Shown: positions 32,419 through 44,400 of the stretch, piece by piece
How positions within the stretch are numbered: position 1 is the first letter of the stretch
Layout: each line of letters begins with the position of its first letter
Assembly (NCBI RefSeq): GCF_023101765.2
Contig: NC_064236.1
Span: 19,122,993-19,186,992 of the forward strand
Length of the DNA stretch: 64,000 bases
Source: Spodoptera frugiperda
Taxonomy: Eukaryota; Arthropoda; Insecta; Lepidoptera; Noctuidae
Reading direction: 5' to 3'
The notes under the pieces: model-generated
The model's database searches: none
The model's input: only the letters and a program-made list of their open reading frames with translations
Told to the model about the DNA's origin: nothing
Program-made: the position numbers and the translations under genes

Positions 32419-35400
32419 GTACGCACATATAATATTTGCATATTGCATTTATGATCAAACATATTGCGTAGTATAATAAACAAAGTTTATTTAAAAAAAT
32501 GTTTAAAGACAAAAAAAATGTAGTGGCACACAAACGCACACATAATACACACTGTATTCAAAATGAAAAGTAATACTAGAGTGTAACTTTTCGGTTCTGC
32601 GGACGACGAGCAAAGGTAGCTCGCCGCTCGACCAGAACCCGCCTCAAAGAGCCATCAGACCATTACAGATGGGGCCCAGTAGGGCTGATATCTAACCCGG
32701 AGCTGCGGACTACCTAGCGGGTTTACCGGGGCTCCGGCTTAAAAAGCAGGAGAAGAAACGGGGTGGTTTTTAGTCTGACACTCCCTCTCGCCTCGCCCAA
32801 GGCGGAAGAAGTCATTGGATGATTTTCTCCCCTCAAAAAAAAGAGTGTAATTTTTATATAGAAGTGTTTATTTAAGTATTTAGTGCCTAATTCTGTTAAG
32901 CATCTTAGTGCCACTAGACAAGAAATAAACAGTCCATGCAATCGACAGGAAATTGCAAATGTAAAGTTGCAAGTAGTATTCTACCTAACAAACGTGTCGC
33001 TTCTACACCCGACCTGTAACAATCACTGCAAACGAAGCAATTTAGTGAAAATATCTTCCAATTAGTGCAGATGTTTCACTGAAAAAATAATAATTGAAGA
33101 ATTTTCCAATGAACATATTGTTTTCAGTAATAGTAGGGGAATTCGTGATGGAATTTTGAGAGTTATTTGGACGCATCAGATTAATAGTGGGGAAACATTC
33201 GGTATCCTGTTGGGTACACTGCATGTACATAGTTTTATTTGAAGAATATTTCTAATTCGGATAATATTTTAAGCCATTTCTATAAGGCAATCAACATATA
33301 AAAAAGATCACGTACAACTTGTCTATTTAATCATGTAAATAAATGAGAGCGCCTCAGTTGTTCTCATAGCAACAACCTACAGTGTGACTAAAATAATATA
33401 ATATAGGTCCTAGCGCATTATTATATACTCGAAGTATAAATTAATGCGCGGTGGCTACCTTAATGTCGTGGTGGCCCAGTAGTTTAACTTTCGTGTTTCT
33501 CATGCACCCTATTCGAAACCTACCTGATGACAATTAACGTACTTTAGCTTAGTATAGCCATAGTTTTGAATGTTAATAGTTACTCGAATATTAGTTTCAT
33601 GAATAAGTAAATAAAATGTACTAAACAAATCTGCTGCTCATACACTCATCCAGGAATAAATAAATTTAAAGAAAAAATAAATATACAGGTACATTTACTT
33701 AATATCTTATTACTTTATACAAAATTGTAAGTAAAAGTTAACCCTGTTGGACACTGCATATTAAATAATAGACCGGAGGACACAAACTTACGTTGTTTTC
33801 ATTCGATTATCAAATCTTCAAAGTTCAATCATTTTCACCGAATTAATGACTATATTTTTTTGGCTTCCTCGCGTAATTACGCCGCGTTGGATTACACGGA
33901 ATGCTGCTTATGACTACGAGCTATTAGCATAGCTTGAAACTAGTCGAGTTCCTCGTTTAAAAGATAGTTACGTGAGTAAGCCGAAAAACATCATATTATA
34001 GTTAATTCCCACCGAATTGCGAATGACGTAAAAATTTTTGTCTTGTGCTCCCTTACTATTCACTTAGTAAAATGTAAATCTGTAAAAAGCTGAGAGGCGA
34101 TATGGAACGAAAATATTTTTCATTCCGCACACAATTGGTTGGAACTAACTTAATTATGAGATGCACACCAAATTGGGAAGTCAAATGGAAATTTTATGAA
34201 ACTACGGTTTTATTTTGAAGAGGAACAAGTGCCTGTGGTTATTACAATAGCTCTTATTTGTACATTGTAAAAGATATTAATTAGTTAATTAGCTATAATA
34301 TTCAAATGTTTTATTAATACCTGGGAAATATTGACTTATTTATTTTTAATACTCTGCTTTTTTGCATTTTTTATATTAAACTAGCAAACCCGGCGAACTC
34401 CGTTTCGCCACCAATGATTTTCCCTGTTTTTCTGCTTTTCTCTTTATTAGTTATGTTTATAGCAAAGAAAATTTTCCTAAATCTTCTTTTTGCTATAAAC
34501 CTGACGGCGCCCGTGACATTTCCAACGAATGCAAAACTGTGGAAATCGGTTCGCGCGTTATTTTTATATAATAGATTACAATATATCTAATTTTGCATGT
34601 TAATGCCTGGAGGGTCACCGTCAGGTGACTTATTAACGGCATAATATATTAATAAACAGCGGAGGACTGATTATGAAGGCTATTCTCAAACAATCTAAAC
34701 TGGAAATTCCTACTTAAAATACTATCTTTTTCATTTGAAACATTACATTCATATTTTGACAAGTCATGTGTGAATAAATCTTTGAATTATATTGGTGAAA
34801 TAAAAAGAAGCATTTAATATCATAATCCTCCATTTTGTCATGTTACAAAACCCTAGCTTAGAGTTAGAGCTATCGATGAATTTTCAAGCACTTTAAAAGC
34901 AGGATTACTCGCTCAATACGTTCGATATGAACACAATAATCCCGTGCATGTTACAGAATACAAGCACAGAATTCACAAAGCTGTCAAAGGTAATTTAATT
35001 ACCCAGAAATCTTTTAATAAAGTATTTTGTTCACAAACAGATTGAACATTGACGATATGACCATCGACATTGTCAATGGTCATCAAAAATACGAATGTTT
35101 GCGAAAACAAAGCGACCCTACCCATTGGGGCAGTGCCAGAAATATGCACGCTTACTTTAAACGAAATGAAAAGGATTTTTTATTTTTAAATTCTTCCGTC
35201 AGAATTTAATTTTGAAATACCTGCAGCTTGCATCTAGATTCGTTAATTAGCGTTTGTTTTGTACTAATTAATTGCTTCGTGTGTTTTTGTTTACAGGGAG
35301 TATGCCTAAGCGGAACAAAGCGAGGTCCGTGACTTCTTTTAAAGGTTCGTATGAAAGGAAAGCTAAAAATTCGGAAGCAAAATATGATCGTAAATATTTT

Positions 35401-38400
35401 TTTATGGTATAAGCCGTTAAACTAGCATGATGGTAAGCAATCGCCATTGCTCATGGACACTTGAAATACCAGAGGCGTTATAAGTACATTGTCGGCCTTT
35501 TGGGGATTAGGAATTTACGGGTTGTTTGTAAAACTCCGGTAAGTATATAGAAGATTTTTTTTGATATTCTAGATAGGCATTCTAGCAGTGGACCGTCATC
35601 ACGATCTGTTGATGTTGATTACATTATGTTGATATTCTGCTTCTCGAGATAGAAAGTAAAAACCCTCATTAATTTATTCAAACGTGATTCGTTTTAGTTC
35701 TTTGATGTTCTTTCCCTCTACAGAAGTAGATAGGCGTTGTTTAAATGTTCAATTTTGTCTGATGGCAGATGCGGAAGAACAGGATGTGGCCGAGTATTTA
35801 GATAAGAATAAAGATTTCCTTGAGACCTACGTCACAGAACGAGTTCCAGCTGAAGTCATTCAGAAATGGCTACAGAAGAAGACAAAGAGGAATTATGTGA
35901 GCACTTCCACTTATTAACTTTGTACTGTAACTCTACTTATAATACCAATCTGGCAGCATTCGTAATGAACCTTATCTATACCAATCCTTCGGCATTTGTG
36001 GTAAACTTTATTTATTTTTTAGGTTGCTCCCTCAACGTACAATCACAGGCAGATGATGACATTCAAGAAAACAGAGGAGTTTAACAAGAAGGAAATGTTT
36101 TCGGTAAACAAGCGTCTACAAATTCGTTCTTAGAAGCTCAAATAAGCTAAATTCTTTTGATTTTTATCAGTGTGAAATTCTTAATCAATAAATCAGCAAC
36201 GTTTATATTCACTCCTTGATATTGGCTTCTTCAACAGTTAAGTATACTCTCTTAATCTGTGTGTGACGTATGTATTTTTGTCCAGGACCTCCTAAGGGTT
36301 CTCAAAGATGACCCTAATGAGCACTCAGTTCTCTGGGAGCTGGCCAACTACATTACCAGCTCAGTTGGCGTGGACGCGCACCGGGTCTACAAGCTGTACC
36401 CTGATCATCCAAGTTTCGTTCAATTCTTCGTCGTTGATGTTAAGGTGACTGTAATAAGCAATTTCTTTGTCTTATAGGTAGTCAGCTGAATATGGGCTAG
36501 AGATTCGCCTTTTTCTGTTACGTTAATATACATATTCACACTTCTTCTTTCTTCTGTCCATTATTTCTAGTTGAAAACAATGAAAAGTATACTAATAACT
36601 TTTTAATTATTATGTTATCGGCTTACTCACGTAATTACGGCTTACTCACATTCCGCGACACACGACGCGGCGAGTGTCGCGGAATACTGCTCATGAATAT
36701 GAGCCTTTAGCATGGCTTGAAACTAGTCGAGTTCCTCGTCAAAACAATACGTGAGTAAGCCGATAACATAATAATGAATTTAGTATGTCTCACGAAAGTT
36801 ACAATAAAATCATAATAACTTTTTATTGCAGCCCTCTAGAGACGTTATAAGGAGTTTAGTCAGAGCATACGCTGACCAGGTGTACCTGGTGTTGGAAGTG
36901 GCGAAGACTGGAGCGTGTCGTCGTGTCTCCAGACTGGATGACAATGTCAGATTCCCGGAGACTCCTGTCGCATTGTTCAAGTCCATGGGCAAGAATGTGG
37001 TAAGTACTAGTAGTGGTTAGTGAAATTATTTACTCTTAATCTTAATCTTGCTTGAGAATTTTCTAAATAAATAATAATTCTTATAACGTAAAAATATCTT
37101 ATCATTTATGAAGTGACTGTTTCTGACCCAAAATAAACAAAAAAAAATCATACTAACACAAATTAAGCACCAACACCACTACACTCATAGATATGCATAC
37201 ACACTACAGTATCATAAGCTGCAAGACCAAAGGTCACTGACATTAGTAATTGAACTTTTTATATATTGTAGAAACAAGCAAACCACGTGATGTACCAGCC
37301 GATCCTCACGAAGAATGGGAAGACAGCATACGTGATAGAGATGTGGAGGATCAAGGATAGGTTCAAAGATGTGGATGAGGAGATCAGCTCCAACTTCCTA
37401 GTGCTAGGCAGTCTGGCGTTACATTACTGCAACCTATACCTGGACAAGAAGAGAGAAAGGAACATGTCCGACTTTCTTTTGGATGTCGTTAAGTATGTTG
37501 GTTGTAATAAAAGATTAGATATTGTGTAGTTGAAACATTGAAAAGCCGAAATGAAAAATGGAATTTTAATAGAATAGAGATACACATAAAATTACTGCAA
37601 AAACTTATTAGAAGTCTGACATAATTTACACGTTTTTCACATTCTGAAAAGCGTTCTTATGTGGCACATGCTTCATTAGTTAATGGCTTAAGCGCGGAGA
37701 TAAACTTTGAAATTTCTCATTCAAAGAAATTCCACAATTTCGGTGTAATTATTTTTGTTCTATTTCTATCTGAGAGAGGTTCTCGCAGAAATGAAAATGT
37801 TTCAAATTTTTATGCACTTACAAAATTAACTCGTCACATTCTGTGTATGTTTGGTACAAAAACTTTCAATTTTCAGAGCCATATTTGAAGAAATGGTTTC
37901 TTTGGACCAGCTGATAAAAAGGATCTTGGAATTTGCCCAACGTTTGGTCAATGCTGATCGAGCGTCTCTTTTCCTCGTTGATTATAGGAACTTCGAACTA
38001 GTCTCCACAGTTTTCGATCTAAAGTTTGAGCCAGGACACGATAGAGACATGGAAAAGAAAGAAATTAGAATGCCTATAAATAGGGGAATAGCTGGCCATG
38101 TTGCGTTATCGGGAGAGACTATGAATATACCTGATGCTTATTCTGATTACAGATTTAACAGGTAAGGAATTTTAATTCAAGAAGTATCTTATGTGTGTTC
38201 TGTAGTTTAATTTCTTATCTAAAGACATCTAAACAAGAGATTTATTCCAGGGAAGTAGACGAAGCTACTGGTTACAAGACAATAAGCATCCTATGCATGC
38301 CAATCAAAGTCGAAGGCAGAGTCATTGGTGTCGTCCAGATGGTAAACAAACGCAACGATGACAATTTCGGACATGAAGATGAGGTGTCATTTGAAATATT

Positions 38401-41400
38401 CTCCACATTCTTCGGACTAGCACTCCATCACGCCAGACTTTACGATAGAATCATGAGGAAAGAGCAGAAGTACAGAGTAGCTCTTGAAGTCCTGAGCTAC
38501 CATAATACTTGTAGGGAAAATGAGGTCGCAGCTATGCTGAGTGACAAAGAACCGATCAAAGTGGACCTTGATGACTTTTATTTGGACCCTTACAAGTTCA
38601 ATGAATTCGAAAAGTGCAAATGCGTGATCAAGATGTTCAGTGTCCTGTTCGACCTGGCCAGTTTTGATATAAGCACGTTAACCAGATTCGTGTTGACGGT
38701 GAAGAAGAATTACAGAACGGTGCCGTACCATAACTTTGACCATGGTTGGACTGTTGCCCATTCCATGTATGTGATTCTGAAGAATGATTACAGAAAACGA
38801 TTTAACTATAAAATGGTTAGTGTTCTTTGAACTTTTAAGAAATATAATTTTGAATCTTGATGACCTTGTTGATTGAGTAGTCGCAAGTGCGACTGCCGAA
38901 CGGGTTCGATTCCCGTGTCGGGCTAAATATTACTGGGCTTTTTTCTGTTTTTCGAAAACTTCTCAGTAGTACCACGGAGTCTTTGGAGTATATGTGCCAT
39001 ATACATGGAACTTATAACAGAAATGGTGAAAAGTGGGTGTACATTGTATAGTGGCATTAGGTGCCATAATGTGCACCTCTGCCTACACCTTCGGGGATAA
39101 AAGGCGTAACGTTACGTAATTTTGAATCTTCTTCTTTTGTTGTCTTTCAGCGTCTAGCTCTGTTTGTGGCCTGCCTCTGCCACGACTTGGACCACCGTGG
39201 CTACACCAATAAGTACATGAGTGAGATTGCCTCCCCCCTCGCGGCTATGTATACCACGTCCACGCTGGAACACCACCATTTTAACATCACTGTCACTATA
39301 TTACAGCAGGTAACTTATATTTTAGTGGTAAAAATATAGTTAACCCAATTTGAACATTTAAATATTTAACCTATTTCATGAATTCAATTGATTTTGACTA
39401 ATCTAGACACACGGCAGTGTGTCCGCCAAGTTCGAGCAAAAAACCGACACACCGGCCGTGGGTTATATTACACGAACCATTTCGGGCCAAATTCGACCCA
39501 CCTATAACTCAAAATCTATTTTATCTACGCATATGAAATTTCTATTATCTGTCGAGATCTACTTACTTATCTAAAATACAAAATTTCATTAATGTACCTA
39601 TTGTAGGTCTTGAGATATTGACGTCAGAAAATCGCTATTTTTACTATACACTCACTGACTGACTCACTCACTCATCAAAAACCTAGACCACTTCCAATGG
39701 TCGTATTGACTTGAAATTTGGCATGGAGGTAGGTCTTTAGGTCAAGGTAAAGGAAAAAATCTGAAAATGGCCAAGTGTGAGTCGGTTTTAAAAATAATGA
39801 AGATGTAAATTCATACCCCTAAGGAACTAAAACAAAAAAATTATCTATATCTTCCAATAGTCGTACCGACCTAAAATTCGTTACGAAGGTTTGTATTTAG
39901 TCAAAGTAAAGTAAAATAAGAAAAAAAAATAAACCTTACAAAAATAAATGAAATCCCACCCAAAACATAAATGTGAAAGGCTGCCAAGTTCGATAATATT
40001 GGAATGCTTCGCCTATAAAAGAAGTGAGATCTAAATAAGTACCAAGTTCCATACACAGACATCAGTTAAAAATGATATAACTTGGCAAGTTTTAATAGAA
40101 AATTATATACTTGACTCATTGCGTTTAGTAGGTTTATAACAAAGTGTGTGAAAACTTGCCAACTTGTTATATCATTTTTAACTGAGGTCTGTGTATGGAA
40201 CTTGGTACTTATTTAGATCTCACTTCTTTTATAGGCGAAGCATTCCAATATTATCGAACTTGGCAGCCTTTCACATTTATGTTTTTGGTGGGATAATAAC
40301 TATACAGTTACCTATTATATAAAAATAAGTCGGGTTTTCCTTCCTGACGCTATAACTCCAGAACGCACGAACCGATTTCCACGGTTTTGCATTCGTTGGA
40401 AAGGGCTCGGGCTCCGTCAGGTTTAAAGCAAAGAAAATTCAGAAAAACAGGGAAACTCAGTGGTGGCGAAACGGAGTTCGCCAGGTTTGCTAGTTATGTA
40501 TAAAGGTATAAATATGAAACTCTTCCCCTTATTCAATTTCACATAAAAATCTACTTTATAGAAAACAATACGAGTATTGTTTCTTTAACAAAATATTTTA
40601 CATATATACATTGTGAGTTATGTAGGTGATTGTAGCATAATATATGAAAAGATCTTCCCCGTTGGTCGAGTGGTTGCAAGTGCGACTGCCGGGCAAGGGG
40701 TCTCGGGTTCGAAAAAGTTCTCAGTAGTAGCACGGAGTCTGGAAATGTGTCCGGTATATAGCAATAGGCTCACCACCTATTACAAGGGAATTACAACATA
40801 AATTGTGAAAGGTGTGTTTACATTGCCATAACGTGCACCTCTACCTACCCCTTCGTCATGGCGGAATGGCGGCAACGACTGTCGCAACCGAGGGCTGGGC
40901 TCGCTGTCATTGCAGCGATAAGTCCCTCTTTGAGGAGTGGCTTGAGAGACGCCACGGCGTCCTCACCTACCACCTGACGCAGGTGCTTACCGGACATGGA
41001 AGTTTCGGTAGGTTCCTGTTTCTGATTGGGCGGGAGGAAACGCCCGGGTGTCATCACTGCGAGGACCGTCCGGAGGACACAGTGGAACATACGGTGGCGC
41101 TGTGCCCTGCATGGGCTGAGCACCGCCGTGTCCTCAGGGATGTAGTCGGCGACGGCGACCTCTCGCGTCCGGCATTGGTACAAGCCATGGTGCGGAGCGA
41201 GGGGGACTGGGATGCCGTCTCCTCCTTCTGCGAAGCAGTCATGCTAGCTAAGGAGGAGGCGGGGCGCGTGAGAGAACGAACCTCCTCACGCCCCAGCCGT
41301 CGCGAGAGACACTCCGGGCGTCGGGGATCGCGCGACGATCTCCGGCCACCGTAAGTGCGGGCCTGCGGACGGCGAGCAAGGGTAGCTCGCCGCCCGACCA

Positions 41401-44400
41401 GAACCAGACCCGTACGTGCGGCGCGTCGCGTTCCGCGCGCGCCTCAAAGAGCCATCAGACCACCACAGATGGGGCCCAGTAGGGCTGATGCCTGATCCGG
41501 AGCTGCGGACTACCTAGCGGGTTTACCGGGGCTCCGGCTCGAAAGGCAGGTGAAGGAACGGGGTGGTTTTTAGTCAGTAAGAGTCTGACACTCCCTCTCG
41601 CCTCACCCAAGGCGAGAAAAGTCATTGGATGATTTTACCCCCTATCAAAAAAAAAAAAAAAAAATAAAACCTACCCCTTCGGGGATAAAGGGCGCGACGA
41701 TATATGAAAAGGTTTCTGCAAAATCGAAGTACTTAATCTCCTCATTATTACTTCGTATGCGTTGTACAATAGCCAGCTCTACCCATTATTATGGCCGACC
41801 TGTAATGCCTACATTGTAGTCTTGCACAATAGCCTACATACAATATCAATGGCGAATATTTCCATTAATTATCAAAAGATTGATTTTATAATGAATTTCT
41901 GCTGAAAAATTAACGAAACAAAAATACCTTTGCTGGAATTTCTTTCTGTTAAAAATCACCGAAATGTTTTTACTAAGGAGGTTTTTCCACTAGAGATGTG
42001 CTATGCTATGTTGCTTTTGATGCGTCTGGTTTTCACCAATCATATTCATTGGTACACATATGTAGCTTACTGGTGGAAACGGACTCAGCTAAGCTATGTT
42101 TTTTATATGAAAAGATGCGTGCTATAGATGCATGCTATGATCGATACATCGCAATCTTGAGCTGCGCGTCTTCCTCACACATCTACATAGCTTAGTATCA
42201 ATGGAAACGGTCACATAGTTTCACAGCTTAGCTATTGCATCTTCGTAGCATAGCTACATAGCGTACAGTGGTGGAAAAAAGCCCTAACTGTGTAAAAAAT
42301 ATCTTCGAGGAAAACGGTAATTAATTTGCGTCAATACTTAAATGGAATGTTTACAATAGCAAAATACGAAAGATAATGACTTAAACACAGACGTTAAATA
42401 GAAAATATTTTTAAGATGACGTCAAAATAGTTTAATTTAATTTGATATTTGTCATTTAACGACTGTGTTTAAGTTAATATTAAGAACCAGACTGAGGGTT
42501 TTTCCTGTTTGTTTTTACGTTTAACAACGGACGATCGCGCCTTGGTTCGATCTCGGTAAGCGTACCTAAAGCAAACAGAGCATACCTAGTTTTATTTCTT
42601 CAACAACAATGATTGATTTAAACTTTTTGTTTTATCCAGGACGGTCACAATATCTTCTCTCACATTTCGAGCGAGGATTACAAGGAGGTGTTGGGTTACA
42701 TCAGGCACTGCATCCTGGCAACAGACCTTGCAGCCTTCTTCCCCAACCTGGCTAAGATCAAACAGCTGCACGAAGGTGACATTCCTCAGTTCAACTGGGA
42801 TCTTCATAGTCATAGGTGAGGAATTCATATACAACGATAGATAATTAAACTAATTATTTTTATACTAGGTATCGTAAGTGACCCGGTTTTGGCCACTTTA
42901 AGAATTTTGTCGACTTTGAGGCTTTCTTAACTTATAGTTTTTGTTATCACGAACATATTTCTTGTAAAAAGTCATTTAACATGTATTAACCTTGCCTAAG
43001 AAAACCCATTTTTTAAAGAACGACCAATAGAAAAATAACTGTATAAAAAAGAAAAAAAAAAGGGAGTTTGTGCCATTTTTACCCAGATTCGTGCCATTTC
43101 TGGCCACGGTCGTGCGCAGTTCTGGCCATCAAAAAATACTATAAAAGTAATCAACATTTATTAATTAAATTGGACATTTTACAAACAATGATTTTTATCT
43201 AGTTTGGAAAATATGAAATATTATTACTTCACTTTAATTTAACTTACAAAGAAAGAGATCAACATTTATATGACGTTGGTAAAAGCTGCAAAGTAAACTG
43301 ACCTCCCCTTTGTGTGAAGGCAATTTATTGCATCTCAGAAAATGAAAAATATGTATTTGTTGATAATTATGTAAAGCCAAGGAAAAAAAGCCACGATAAA
43401 ATAAAGGGGAAGCAGTGGGGTGTCTATGTACACCAGTTTTGCCCAGCCATGCCAGGCCAAAGATGGAGAAATTCATAATTTTGTCTCCATTAGTGGCCAC
43501 CTTCTAAAAACCTCACTTCAGAAACATATGGCGACAAATTACTTTAGTTTCACTTAGACAATATATTCTTCGTGTAGTATTAACATAAACATCCAAACAA
43601 TAAGCAAAGATTTAAAAAATAAAAATCAAATCCTCACCCGCTCGCCTTAGCCTTTTTGTTAAGATCTTAACAATTTCACCCTCAACTAAAAAGAATGACT
43701 TGTTGCATCGAAGTGAAGTTTGACACATTGAAGCTGCCAACGGTATCAGGGTCTACAATATTCAATATTTAAAATACTGTACATCACAGAGTAATTTATT
43801 TGTCCATGCCTTAGTTATAATTATTTGAAGGCCCAAATGGCCACAAAGGGGTCGATGGCCACAACCGGGTCACTTGCCCTATATATTATTTTGCTGCCAC
43901 TAGCTTCTACAAGCGGCTTCGCCCGCGTTATCGTGTATCCTAACACCCAAATCAGGGTATTTAGCTGATGTGTTTGTATATAAATTTCATCAAAATCCGT
44001 TCCGTATTTTCAGCGTGATTAATATCCAAACATCTAAACAAAGAAACTTTCACATTTATAAAATTGTGTGATTTACGTTAAAATAATAATTACGGGGGTT
44101 TAAATTGAAACTATTGACCAAATGTTTATTACGTGTGACAGACTTGGGTCTACCAACACATGGATAACTGTATCGTTCATACTTAATTGGTTATTTTCAA
44201 AACATGTTATTTTTTATAAAATTGTATCTCAACTTTAAAGTAAAAAGCTCTAAACCTAAAGAGAGGAGTGGAAGGAGGGTAGGGAGGCCTTTGCCCTGCA
44301 GTAGGACGATCATGGCAGAAACCTAAATCTAAATCTAACTTTGAGTCATGAAATAAACAATTTCTCAAAAATGATAGCTCTTAGGTATGTCTGTAAGTTG

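Larger units (their letters stand above)
40655..41700 (+). mobile_element. SINE family 1 split by a nested LINE insertion
   Basis: The SINE runs 40655-40855 (GTTGGTCGAGTGGTTGCAAG ... CTACCTACCCCTTCG) and resumes at 41669 (ACCTACCCCTTCGGGGATAA). The 13-base ACCTACCCCTTCG is present on both sides (40843-40855 and 41669-41681), the expected target duplication of the LINE between them. Confidence 0.9.

Noticed and set aside
38870..38930. Other tRNA-like segments (also near 2870, 16820, 40680, 45700)
   Set aside because: All are heads of SINE family 1 with degenerate stems and the same downstream body.
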